NCBI RefSeq assembly: GCF_014529625.1
Contig: NZ_CP076039.1
Span: 930,001 to 994,000, forward strand
Source of the DNA: Candidatus Pelagisphaera phototrophica
GTDB taxonomy: Bacteria > Verrucomicrobiota > Verrucomicrobiia > Opitutales > Opitutaceae
DNA: 64,000 bases
Direction of reading: 5' to 3'
Positions within the stretch are counted from its first letter, which is position 1, and each line of letters begins with the position of its first letter. The notes beneath the pieces were generated by a model. The model was given only the letters and a program-made list of their open reading frames with translations, ran no database searches and was not told the origin of the DNA. Shown here piece after piece: positions 55,102 through 63,216 of the stretch. The translations under genes and the position numbers were made by a program.

Positions 55102-55923
55102 TTATCCGTTAATGATTGGAATCAGCTTCTCTTGGCAGTACTTGCCGTCGTGGAGGGTGACTCCGTCTGGATCTTCGATGGCCTTATCTGCTTCGTCTTC
55201 GCAGATAATCCAACCATCTAGGTCTTGGTCGACGAGCCACTGGGTGATTCCAGGAAAGTCGACTTTCCCTTCACCCATCAAAGTCCACTCGGGATTTCCA
55301 TCCCAATCTTTGTAGTGGACGTGGTTGATGAGGGAGCTGAACTCTTTCATTTTCGTGAGTGGGTCCATACCACCATTGGCGATGTGTCCCACGTCAGGAG
55401 TCCATCCCGTCACGCTCGAATCGAGCCCGTTCAGGATGACAGCGTAGTCTTCTTCGGTGCGGTTGATGGAGGTATCTGGTGAATTCGGGTGGAAGGAACA
55501 GCGAAGTCCGGCATCGTGTGCCCTGCGGGAAACCGCGTTCACATTGGCGACGAGATTAAGGCGCCGCTGTTCTAGGTCGTGACGTCCGGTTGGCATCTGA
55601 ACCGTGCAAAGCGGGGATCCAGGGAATTTTTTCAGGATTTCGATCGCGTCATCGGCTTGCCGTTTCTCATCGTCGGTTTCTTCGGGGTTGTTCCAGTCGC
55701 AAACGAGAGCAATACCGGCAAGTTTTACATTATGCTGGGCGAGTTTGTCGGCGAGCTTGACGGGATCGGTGAGGTCACCCATCCAGAAATGCATCGGCTC
55801 GATGCCTTCAAATCCCGCTTTTTCAACCATCTCGATCATATGTCCCAGCTGGTTCTCGTAGGCGGCCCCGGATTCACGCATGAACCAGGTGTATACTTCT
55901 GCTCCTAATGATATGTTAGCCAT
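55102..55923 (-). CDS. Sugar phosphate isomerase/epimerase-like TIM barrel
   Basis: 273 residues. Xylose-isomerase-like TIM barrel: GAEVYTWFMRESGAAYENQL, GFEGIEPMHFWMGDL, SFHPNSPDTSINRTEED, GWTPDVGHIANGGMDPL, NHVHYKDWDGNPEWTLMGEG, GWIICEDEADKAIEDP. Metal ligands Glu, Asp, His and Glu are in the expected strands. Substrate unknown. It is downstream of the next isomerase gene on the minus strand (gap 56 bases) and ends at a strong terminator. Confidence 0.85.
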   Translation of the reverse strand: MANISLGAEVYTWFMRESGAAYENQLGHMIEMVEKAGFEGIEPMHFWMGDLTDPVKLADKLAQHNVKLAGIALVCDWNNPEETDDEKRQADDAIEILKKFPGSPLCTVQMPTGRHDLEQRRLNLVANVNAVSRRAHDAGLRCSFHPNSPDTSINRTEEDYAVILNGLDSSVTGWTPDVGHIANGGMDPLTKMKEFSSLINHVHYKDWDGNPEWTLMGEGKVDFPGITQWLVDQDLDGWIICEDEADKAIEDPDGVTLHDGKYCQEKLIPIING

Positions 55924-55979
55924 ATTATGTGTAATTTAGTTGGGGTGTAAGATTTGTGAAGAGTTGTTGGATACGCGTT

Positions 55980-57053
55980 TTACGCGCTCCAGCCATGAGC
56001 GTTGCGAACGTCAACCATCGCACTAAGAATTGTGTTCCAGGTAGTGGGGGTTTCCAGCATTGCATTCGGGAACATGCAGCCGTCCCAGCAAATATGCTCG
56101 ATGCCGCGTTCCTTGGCTCCTTCGAGCCAGTAGCCGGAGCACTTGACGATGTCTAGCTTACCATTTGGGTCGTCTGCTGGGCAGTGCTTGCCGGTTTTGT
56201 CGTGCGAGCCCGTGCCGTGGACACTGCCATCATTCTGGGCAACGTGAAAGTCGATCGTCCAGGGACGCAGCGCGTCGGTCATCGTTTTATAGGCGGCGTC
56301 GAAGTCCTCGTCGCTATAGCCTTCCTGCAAAAGGGCATGTTCGGGCGCATTGTAGCCTAGGAGATAGAGATAGGAATGGGCCAGATCGCATTGGAACCCG
56401 AGTGTTTCTGGCATGCCTACTTCTTCGAGAAGATTGAGCATGTCCTTCCAGGAATGCATTCCCGCCCAGCAAATCTCGCCTTCGGCGGCCAAGCGCTCGC
56501 CATGATCTGCGGCAATTTTGGCGGCTTTCTTGAAGGTATCGGCGATGCGTGCTGTGTTGGCCTTGGGATCTTCGCGCCATTTCTCGATACCGCCCTCGGC
56601 GGAGTCGATACGGATGACGCCATACTTGCGCACGCCGTGGTCATTGAAGATTTTGGCGATGCGGCAGGCCTTTTCGACCGCCGTCAGAAACTTCTGTTGC
56701 TGTTCGTCATCGCCCATGGCGGAGTCACCAACGGTACCAGGCCAGACGGGAGCTACCAGCGATCCCACGGTGAATCCGTGACCGGAGATCTTATCCGCGA
56801 CTGCCTTCAGTTCGTCGTCGCTGGCGTCAGGATCGGTGTGCGGATGAAAGAGGAAGTAGTCGATGCCCTCGAACTTCTGTCCGTTTACTTCGGCACCCGC
56901 TGTTAATTCCAGCATGCGATCAAGACTGATGGGTGGTTCGGCACCTTCTTCGTCGCCGCCTTTACCGACGAGTCCGGGCCACATGGCGTTATGGAGTTTG
57001 GGATAATTCATAAGGTATTTCGAAAACAAATGAGGATAATCCATTTTGGGCAA
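55980..57053 (-). CDS. Larger sugar isomerase-like TIM-barrel protein
   Basis: 357 residues in the AP-endonuclease-2/xylose isomerase-like superfamily. It contains [108 protein letters not shown] and [13 protein letters not shown]. Alternative starts at 57044 or 57011 ([19 protein letters not shown]) are possible; the latter looks like the family N-terminus. Pairs with the isomerase after it; probably acts on the ketose that feeds DhaK. Confidence 0.82.
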   Translation of the reverse strand: MPKMDYPHLFSKYLMNYPKLHNAMWPGLVGKGGDEEGAEPPISLDRMLELTAGAEVNGQKFEGIDYFLFHPHTDPDASDDELKAVADKISGHGFTVGSLVAPVWPGTVGDSAMGDDEQQQKFLTAVEKACRIAKIFNDHGVRKYGVIRIDSAEGGIEKWREDPKANTARIADTFKKAAKIAADHGERLAAEGEICWAGMHSWKDMLNLLEEVGMPETLGFQCDLAHSYLYLLGYNAPEHALLQEGYSDEDFDAAYKTMTDALRPWTIDFHVAQNDGSVHGTGSHDKTGKHCPADDPNGKLDIVKCSGYWLEGAKERGIEHICWDGCMFPNAMLETPTTWNTILSAMVDVRNAHGWSA

Positions 57054-57274
57054 CCCATATTGTAACGATTGAGCAATCCCTTGTACATTCTAAGCAGAAA
57101 TGTCTTCAAATCTCGTAAATTGACGGGAAAGGCCCATCTCAACCGGGTTGTTTAAGCGGTCGCCTTACCTGAGATCCGTCACTTCCAATATTCTGTAGCC
57201 GAAGGATGGGTTTCTAGTAAAATATCCAAGATAACGGTTTTGTCGCTTCGAGGCGAGTGGATATAGCCCTTGTG

Positions 57275-57610
57275 TCAGATAGTTGGATCCAAAATGCCTT
57301 CGATTTTGGCCCAAGTGTAGTTAAGCGCGTCTTGCGGCAGATTTTTGAAGGTTTCGGTTCAAACGATGTAACCGAAAGGATAGCGGAACATGCGGCGGTT
57401 TGCCCTCAATTGGTAGAGTGACCTCCCTTTGGAGTCTTTGGGTTCCCGTGCGTGGAAAGTCTGGGCGAAGGCAGAGCCAGAGATCTCGATCTTCGGAATA
57501 TCGGCTTCGTCGGCGAAGAACATACATTTAAGGACCTTGTCGCTCGCATCCTTGATCCGTCGCACGGTCGAATCTGAAATGGGGTCGTCGGGCTTTAGTA
57601 GCTCATCCAT
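57275..57610 (-). pseudogene. Small gene interrupted by an in-frame TGA
   Basis: From ATG 57610 the frame gives 83 residues (DELLKPDDPISDSTVRRIKD, then FAQTFHAREPKDSKGRSLYQ, RRMFRYPFGYIV) to a TGA at 57359-57361. The same frame continues sensibly with TETFKNLPQDALNYTWAKIE and GILDPTI to the next TGA at 57275. The region upstream of ATG also reads INEISHNQKV before a stop. Family not recognised. The pattern fits a nonsense mutation or a fragment of a larger secreted protein. Confidence 0.5.
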
Positions 57611-57655
57611 GACTTTCTGGTTGTGGGAAATCTCGTTGATTCACATTGAGGTATT

Positions 57656-58684
57656 ATGAGCGAGAAACTGAAAATCGGAGTATTGGGGTTGAGTCATGAT
57701 CATATTTGGGGCGAAGCGGAGGCTCTTGTCGCTTGTGATGAAATGGAATTGGTTGCAGCAGCAGATCCGATCGATGCCCTGACAGGTCGGTTTGCGGAAA
57801 CCTACGGATGTCCGGTTTACGGTTCTGTAGAGGCCTTGCTGGAAAACGAGACCATCGACGCGGCTTATGTATTCGGAAGTAACTTGCAAGGAGCCGACTT
57901 CGCGATTCAAGCGATGGAGCGCGGATTGCACGTGCTCATCGAAAAACCGCTTGCGGCCAGTTTGGAGGACGCCAAGCGTATGTTGAGCTTGGCGGAAGAG
58001 CGAGAAGTTAAGCTGGTGGTCAATTGGCCAATCGCTTGGTGGCCTCAAATTCAAAAGGCCTTGCAGATGGCCTTCGATGGCGAGCTCGGCGACCTTCGAG
58101 GCGTCACCTACCGGGCGGCTCATTGTGGACCCGAAGAACTCGGCTGCTCAGAGTATTTTTGCGATTGGCTGTTCGATGCGGAGCGTAATGGAGGGGGAGC
58201 TATGATGGACTATTGCTGCTATGGAGCGGTTCTGGCGGCAGCGCTAATGGGCATGCCCGACTCGGTTACAGGAACGGAGGGCGGTAAGGCCAAAGATTTT
58301 CTAGCTGTTGAGGACAGTGGGGTGGTTGTGATGAAATACCCTCGAGGGATCGCGACCGCGACCGCTTCCTGGACTCAAATTGGAAATTTGACGAGCTACG
58401 AGACAACGATCTATGGTTCTAAAGGGACGCTGCTTGTATATCCCAGCTCGGATGGGAAATTGTATTGGGCAACGAAAGACAATCCCAATGGAACGGAAGT
58501 AGACGTTCCAGAACTGGACTCCGGGCTGAAAAACTCCGCCAGGCATTTCGCGGAGGTTGTAAGAAGAGGGACTGACTCGACCGTTCTTTGCCGAGCCGAC
58601 TTGGCTCGGGATGCTCAGGAGATTGTGGAGGCGGGAATCCGTTCTGCCCATAACGGCACCCAGATTAAGTTGCCGCTCGGTTGA
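57656..58684 (+). CDS. Gfo/Idh/MocA-family oxidoreductase
   Basis: 342 residues. NAD-binding fold KIGVLGLSHDHIWGEAEALV with HDH in place of the usual loop, then GLHVLIEKPLAAS (EKP motif), and GGGAMMDYCCYGAVLAAALM in the C-terminal domain. RGIATATASWTQIG and GSKGTLLVYPS are typical of the second domain. It likely oxidises a sugar; substrate unknown. Divergent from the neighbouring pseudogene and isomerase cluster, so probably separately regulated. Confidence 0.9.
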   Translation: MSEKLKIGVLGLSHDHIWGEAEALVACDEMELVAAADPIDALTGRFAETYGCPVYGSVEALLENETIDAAYVFGSNLQGADFAIQAMERGLHVLIEKPLAASLEDAKRMLSLAEEREVKLVVNWPIAWWPQIQKALQMAFDGELGDLRGVTYRAAHCGPEELGCSEYFCDWLFDAERNGGGAMMDYCCYGAVLAAALMGMPDSVTGTEGGKAKDFLAVEDSGVVVMKYPRGIATATASWTQIGNLTSYETTIYGSKGTLLVYPSSDGKLYWATKDNPNGTEVDVPELDSGLKNSARHFAEVVRRGTDSTVLCRADLARDAQEIVEAGIRSAHNGTQIKLPLG

Positions 58685-58758
58685 GGGAGTTAGGGTGAGA
58701 GCGCGTGCTGGGCGCAGTCTGTAAGGCGAAGACTGGTCCCGTTCTACTACATGCGGCC

Positions 58759-58838
58759 GTAGGGCTAGCTCTTTCTCTATGCCGCGCTGCAAGGGTATTG
58801 CTACATCTGCGGTGGAGCGGGGGCACAGCGAGCCCTAC
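58759..58838. repeat. Palindrome with GTAGGGCT/AGCCCTAC ends
   Basis: GTAGGGCT (58759-58766) and AGCCCTAC (58831-58838) are perfect arms, with further GCT/AGC pairing inside; the core is GC-rich. It lies in the 225-base intergenic space between two convergent genes. Ends match the palindrome at 50975-51033, suggesting one family of dispersed elements. A shorter GTAGGGGCGTCGCGTACG string at 62191 may be related. Confidence 0.6.
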
Positions 58839-58909
58839 CTTTCCCCGCTTCGCTTGTCTGCTTCAGAGTATGCAGCTCAATGGATCTAACGAGTGTGGTG
58901 AAGCGTTCC

Positions 58910-60940
58910 TTATTCCCAACTAATGTTCTCGTGTTGGTAGTAGATGAGTCGTCCCGTTTCGGTGCCGACCACCAAGTCTGGCTTGCCACCGAAAAAAGCT
59001 GTTGCGGGTGAGCAGGCGTGTTGTCCGAGGTGAACAGGCTCCCCTCGGTGATGCATCAGTTTGGGATAGGCGAAGACCGGCTGTTGATTGGATCCTTTGT
59101 TTTCCAGAAATAGCACGGCCGCCCCCGCTTTGTTTTTCGACCAAGGCAATCCACTCTGATCAGCTACCGGAACTGTACTGTGTCGCGGTGTGCCGACAAT
59201 GAGATCAAAGTCCCCGTCTTGATCCCAGTCTACGCACTCGAACTTGATGCGTCCACGACCTCCGGCTTCCAGAAAATTGGCGCTGATGAAAGAGCCGTCC
59301 TCCAGTCGCAGTTTGCCGACATCCCTCAGGTTAAACGCGTCTACTTGTGTATACAGGTGGAATTGATCCTCATCATCCAAGGTTATGTAGATGTTCTGGC
59401 CATCCAGGTTATCGATGCCGGGACGTGTTCGCCAGGAACCGTGCATATCCAGGTCGTCTAGGTAAAGTGGCTTGGCTGAGGCCAGTCGGGGTTGGGTCTT
59501 CGAACCGGTATTGATATAAACGCTATGCATACCACGAACGTCATTCATAAGGATGTCGGGGAGGCCATCGCCATTCCAGTCGTAAATATTTGGGCAAGTG
59601 TAACCCCATCGAGCTTCGCCGGGCCCCTGTATGCTGCTGTAGTGGCCCTGGATGTGCACTAGCTCTCCGGCAGCTGCAATGCGTTGTGGTGGAGCAAATA
59701 TAGGTCGGTTAATTTTGGATACGTTTTCGAAGAATAGGAAGAAGCCATGAGAATTCCCGGCAACAATATCCAGGTTGCCATCTCCGTTCCAATCGACGAC
59801 GGTGGGTACTACCAGCGTTCCACCGAACAACTCAGCCGACACCTGTTGGACTTCACCCATGGGTTTGAAAGCGAAGTGATCAGGGATTCTCTGATAGTAA
59901 TACATTCCCCCTTCGCCGGAAGCCAGAAGGTCCAAATTGGAAGATTCTCTAGGCGGGTAAGCGATGACATTAGTCCACGTTTCGGGGTGGCGAAGGGAGA
60001 TGCCGTGTTCATCTACGAGGGGCATTTTTTCGCGAGGACGGTATTCATCGACTGGCAGGAGATCTGAATAGCTGTGTAGTCCGCCCAGCAGTGTTCCGAC
60101 GATGAGTCTTGGCAGTCCGTTGTCCCGTATGATCGTCATGCCATTGATGCCGAATTGCCCGCCTCTCTTATGGGTGATGATTTCCCGGGCACGTAGGTTC
60201 TGTGGAACGTTTGGAAAGGGAAGAGACGCCCCGTAAACTGCATCGCGGGGAATGCCACCCATCCAGATACCGGATCCGTCAAAAGGCCGGTAAGCAGCCA
60301 AACGATGGCTACCCGCAGCTTTGTAATTAACACCATCTGAAACACTCAGAAACATTTCCAACTGCCCATCCTCATTGAGTAAACCCGTCGCCGCGCGCGG
60401 CGTTCTTGGCAAGCCGGACAGTCTAGTCTTGGAAACGACATCAAAACGCATGTGATCTCGATTGAAATTCGCCAGGAAGAATTCTGTATGACTTACCCAG
60501 ATTCCAAAGACCGCCCCATCGGGGGTTTGGAAGATATAGCTGGCCACTGCATGATCCTGTAAACTGTGGTCCTTCAATTTTGGAAGTTCTGAAACATCGA
60601 CCTCCATCGGTTGGGAGAAAACCGGTATCCCGTCCGGCGTGTCGCGCACCCACCGGTAAAGATGAAAGCCTGGATACCAACGGTCGGAACTGACAAAAAT
60701 ATCAGGTCGCTCGCCTCCAAATATGTAAGCGGAGCCCAGTGGGGTGGAACTGATCCCGATTGAAGCCAGGGGGCCAATCCCGTCGTTGCCGCCGACCAGG
60801 AGAGGTTGGCCACTGGCTATCGATACGTCGATGGTACTGGTCTTTCCATCTTGGGCGGCGACCGGGGATGCCGATTTCAGGCAGATGCATACCAAGATAA
60901 ATTTGGAAACCAATAAGACGATGTATGTTCTGAGGTCCAT
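58910..60940 (-). CDS. Large exported FG-GAP/VCBS repeat protein
   Basis: 676 residues. Signal peptide IVLLVSKFILVCICLKSASP with cleavage near AAQ. Propeller-type repeats with Asp-rich loops: DWNGDGNLDIVAGNSHGFFL, YDWNGDGLPDILMNDV and DWDQDGDFDLIVGTPRH, plus weaker ones. GGMYYYQRI and GRLIYYQHEN mark repeated blades. Secreted or periplasmic; may bind polysaccharide. No catalytic motif was identified. Same family feel as the protein at 33585 but larger. Convergent with the oxidoreductase. Confidence 0.85.
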   Translation of the reverse strand: MDLRTYIVLLVSKFILVCICLKSASPVAAQDGKTSTIDVSIASGQPLLVGGNDGIGPLASIGISSTPLGSAYIFGGERPDIFVSSDRWYPGFHLYRWVRDTPDGIPVFSQPMEVDVSELPKLKDHSLQDHAVASYIFQTPDGAVFGIWVSHTEFFLANFNRDHMRFDVVSKTRLSGLPRTPRAATGLLNEDGQLEMFLSVSDGVNYKAAGSHRLAAYRPFDGSGIWMGGIPRDAVYGASLPFPNVPQNLRAREIITHKRGGQFGINGMTIIRDNGLPRLIVGTLLGGLHSYSDLLPVDEYRPREKMPLVDEHGISLRHPETWTNVIAYPPRESSNLDLLASGEGGMYYYQRIPDHFAFKPMGEVQQVSAELFGGTLVVPTVVDWNGDGNLDIVAGNSHGFFLFFENVSKINRPIFAPPQRIAAAGELVHIQGHYSSIQGPGEARWGYTCPNIYDWNGDGLPDILMNDVRGMHSVYINTGSKTQPRLASAKPLYLDDLDMHGSWRTRPGIDNLDGQNIYITLDDEDQFHLYTQVDAFNLRDVGKLRLEDGSFISANFLEAGGRGRIKFECVDWDQDGDFDLIVGTPRHSTVPVADQSGLPWSKNKAGAAVLFLENKGSNQQPVFAYPKLMHHRGEPVHLGQHACSPATAFFGGKPDLVVGTETGRLIYYQHENISWE

Positions 60941-60993
60941 CTATCCAAAGACAATGATCGTTTCCCGAAGGATGTCAGGATTTAATTTTAAGA

Positions 60994-61250
60994 TCATTGT
61001 TGCCCGCAACCGTAATGTCTCTCTTGACGCAGAATTCGAAGCGGTAGGTAATCGATTTCTGGGTACTCGAATAACTGATAGTCTCCTTCCTCGTCGTATT
61101 CAATGGTTGGAACCAGATCATCGCTCACGTTATAGTCGATAATCTCCTCTCCTCATCCTTAATTTCCATGGCAAACGCCAGTGCTTCCTGCACGGTTTTC
61201 GACTAAGTAATCAATGGATTGCTCTTCGTGGATTCAAGCGTTTCATTAAA
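60994..61250 (-). pseudogene. Possible decayed coding fragment between the FG-GAP and RraA genes
   Basis: The minus strand carries protein-like pieces in different frames: ETLESTKSNPLIT, stop, SKTVQEALAFAMEIKDEE; then, one frame over, IIDYNVSDDLVPTIEYDEEG and DYQLFEYPEIDYLPLRILRQ to a TGA at 60994. Change of frame near 61145 and an early stop suggest a decayed gene. No family is recognised. Weak call based on composition. Confidence 0.3.
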
Positions 61251-61269
61251 GATTGAATAGGGTTCCGAA

Positions 61270-62016
61270 CTACCACTCTCCTTCGCCGCCAAATCGGACT
61301 TTAACCGCTTCGCCAAACGCGTTGCCCGCTACATTGATATCATGTAGGATTTCAGATGCGGGTTTCCCGCAGCTCGAACGAGCAGCAGGAATCACAGTAT
61401 TGCATTCATTTTGATCCATAAAGACGGATGCATCCAATAGAGCTTCTTCATCCTCCGGCGGTATTGCAAGGAATCCGTGCTTGTCCGCATGAATCAATTG
61501 TCCCGGTTGTATAGATCTTCCGAACACATCTACTTCGCAGTTCCACTCGACTGGCACGCTATAGGCATGGCCCACGCACATACCCCGAGCGAGTGCCTTA
61601 AAGCCCGCATTTTTCATTTCATCGACATCTCGTATGGCCCCATCAATTATGGTCCCAACACAGCCTAGTGCTTTGTGAATATTACTATTCACTTCACCCC
61701 AGAACGCGCCTACCAGATCCGGCTTATCCATATCCTCTACAATAACAACTTTCGGACCTTCGATACCTGCCACGTATTCACGATATTCAGCCCAGGCGTT
61801 TGGGTTGGCTTCAACATGTGCTTTCTTCGAGGGCTCGATCCTTACGGTTACCGCATAACCAATCATGGGCCCCATTTCGGACATGTAGTCGGTGAGAGGC
61901 TCTCGGTTAAAACCGTCCTGAGCTACATCATGCTGGGTAATTTGCTCCCAACCATTATAGATGGTAGGAGTGTTCCAGCGTTTCAATTGCAAGAGTGTCG
62001 AATGCGGAAGTGTCAT
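61270..62016 (-). CDS. RraA-like aldolase/decarboxylase
   Basis: 248 residues. RraA/HMG-aldolase fold: LKRWNTPTIYNGW start, GFWGEV-like segment GAFWGEVNSNIHKALGCVGT, then IIDGAIRDVDEMKNAGFKAL with the conserved Gly-Xaa-Arg-Asp metal and substrate site (R, D in IRDVDE). PVEWNCEVDVFGRSIQPGQL and LIHADKHGFLAIP complete the domain. Such proteins cleave 4-hydroxy-4-methyl-2-oxoglutarate-type keto acids or decarboxylate oxaloacetate; in carbohydrate loci their substrate is open. Stand-alone gene. Confidence 0.87.
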   Translation of the reverse strand: MTLPHSTLLQLKRWNTPTIYNGWEQITQHDVAQDGFNREPLTDYMSEMGPMIGYAVTVRIEPSKKAHVEANPNAWAEYREYVAGIEGPKVVIVEDMDKPDLVGAFWGEVNSNIHKALGCVGTIIDGAIRDVDEMKNAGFKALARGMCVGHAYSVPVEWNCEVDVFGRSIQPGQLIHADKHGFLAIPPEDEEALLDASVFMDQNECNTVIPAARSSCGKPASEILHDINVAGNAFGEAVKVRFGGEGEW

Positions 62017-62505
62017 AGTGTGAATGAAAGATTTCTCCGAAAGCCCAACCAGATGGGAAATCGTGTCGGGAGCAAGAAGCCTGTACTGGTTTGTTGACCG
62101 GACAAGCAGATACGCGGAGCGTATCGCAATTAGACGCAGGGCCTGACTGCCGAATCAAACCTTAGAGGTTGTTTTTAAAGTCAAAAATCAGTAGGGGCGT
62201 CGCGTACGGCGTCCGCAGAAGAAGCTAGAAATCTCCACACGCTGTCTCCCCAAGCAGAGCCCCACATTAGGGAGTGTATACAATCCAGAATTATTGGACA
62301 TCTTCTTAAAGGGAACCTTATGATTTGAGCCAATGTATCAAGTTTGGCCACATGCCCTAGTTTCAGACGAAAAAACATTTTTCTATGGTCCGGTTAACAT
62401 ATCAACAATCCGAATTTGCTAAGATAACCTTTCCCCATCAAGATTACGAAGACATTAAAAGTCAGTACTCGTCACGTCAGTAACACACACTCGAATTCCA
62501 TCGAT
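62017..62505. other. Intergenic region upstream of RraA-like gene
   Basis: 489 bases. No accepted gene. A short minus-strand frame (62181-62378) has no recognisable features. GTAGGGGCGTCGCGTACGGC begins at 62191 and recalls the GTAGGG-ended repeats elsewhere. The RraA start has no strong Shine-Dalgarno. Promoters were not resolved. Confidence 0.4.
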
Positions 62506-63083
62506 ATGTTAATTAAAGCCAGCATAAGAACCTCAATAAAGACGATTGCATTTCTTACAATCGTGCTTTGCCCCGTCCAAGGAGTTTCAGCTCAACATGA
62601 GGGAGACGTAAGAGATGTTGTAACGATCGATGAACTCGATCCCTCGGGTCCTTTCAACAAAATCTGAGAGCCGCATTTCGCAAAGTGGTCCGACGATCAC
62701 TACCTCTGCGCTAATGGACTCCGGGTACGGGGAAGAGGCGATTGGGGGATATGGTCGCGCCCATAAGCTTGGACAAAGGAAAGACCTGGAGCCCCAGAAT
62801 CATGATATTCGATCACCAAGAACGTAAAGGCAGTGTGCAATATGCCTACAACAATGCCGTTCTGTTCCGTCCGTCCGGCTAAGATGTCATTTGGCTTTTT
62901 GCGATGGACGCTCCTTTGAGCTACCGCGACAGTGAGAATGCGGATAACTTTGTCAGTTCCCGCAAGGATGGGCTAAGCGTCTTTTAAAAGGTAGAGCGGC
63001 AGGATAATTTGCACCTCTTGCATGGGCTCTATTGTTCGGAAGGATATTTGGTTATTCGGGATAAGGCGAATGGTAAATCTTAG
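62506..63083 (+). pseudogene. Decayed exported sialidase-like (BNR) gene
   Basis: ATG 62506 opens a signal peptide (KTIAFLTIVLCPVQGVSA) then HEGDVRDVVTIDELDPSGPF before a TGA. Downstream, in shifting frames: EPHFAKWSDDHYLCANG, LDKGKTWSPRIMIFDHQERK, YAYNNAVLFRPSG, stop, DVIWLFAMDAPLSYRDSENA, stop, then LHLLHGLYCSEGYLVI to TAG at 63081. GKTWSP is an Asp-box/BNR motif and the whole matches the sialidase-superfamily exohydrolase plan. Several stops and frame changes show it is dead. Acidic-glycan degradation fits the window. Confidence 0.75.
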
Positions 63084-63106
63084 GAGCGATGGACCCAGTT
63101 CTCGAA

Positions 63107-63129
63107 TCGCGGCCTAAAGCCGCTCCTGC
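63107..63129. repeat. REP-like palindrome
   Basis: GCGGC-CTAAA-GCCGC (63109-63123) within TCGCGGCCTAAAGCCGCTCC. Read on the minus strand it is GGAGCGGCTTTAGGCCGCGA, close to the dispersed GGAGCGGCTTTAGCCGCGA-type extragenic palindromes of many bacteria. It lies between the sialidase pseudogene and purL. Single copy seen here. Confidence 0.55.
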
Positions 63130-63216
63130 AATTTGAATGCGGATGGTAGATGCTTTTCGATTTTACCCATTCCGCACTTGCCGGTCGGGAACTAAGTTCT
63201 CAACTTGCCTTGCGTC

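Noticed and set aside
49265-57053. Sulfoquinovose catabolism, suggested by nearby sulfatases and a LacD/LsrF-type aldolase
   Set aside because: No sulfoquinovosidase, sulfofructose kinase or sulfolactaldehyde enzyme signature; the aldolase is closer to LsrF.
57359-57361. TGA as a selenocysteine codon
   Set aside because: No stem-loop immediately downstream resembling a SECIS, no known selenoprotein context.
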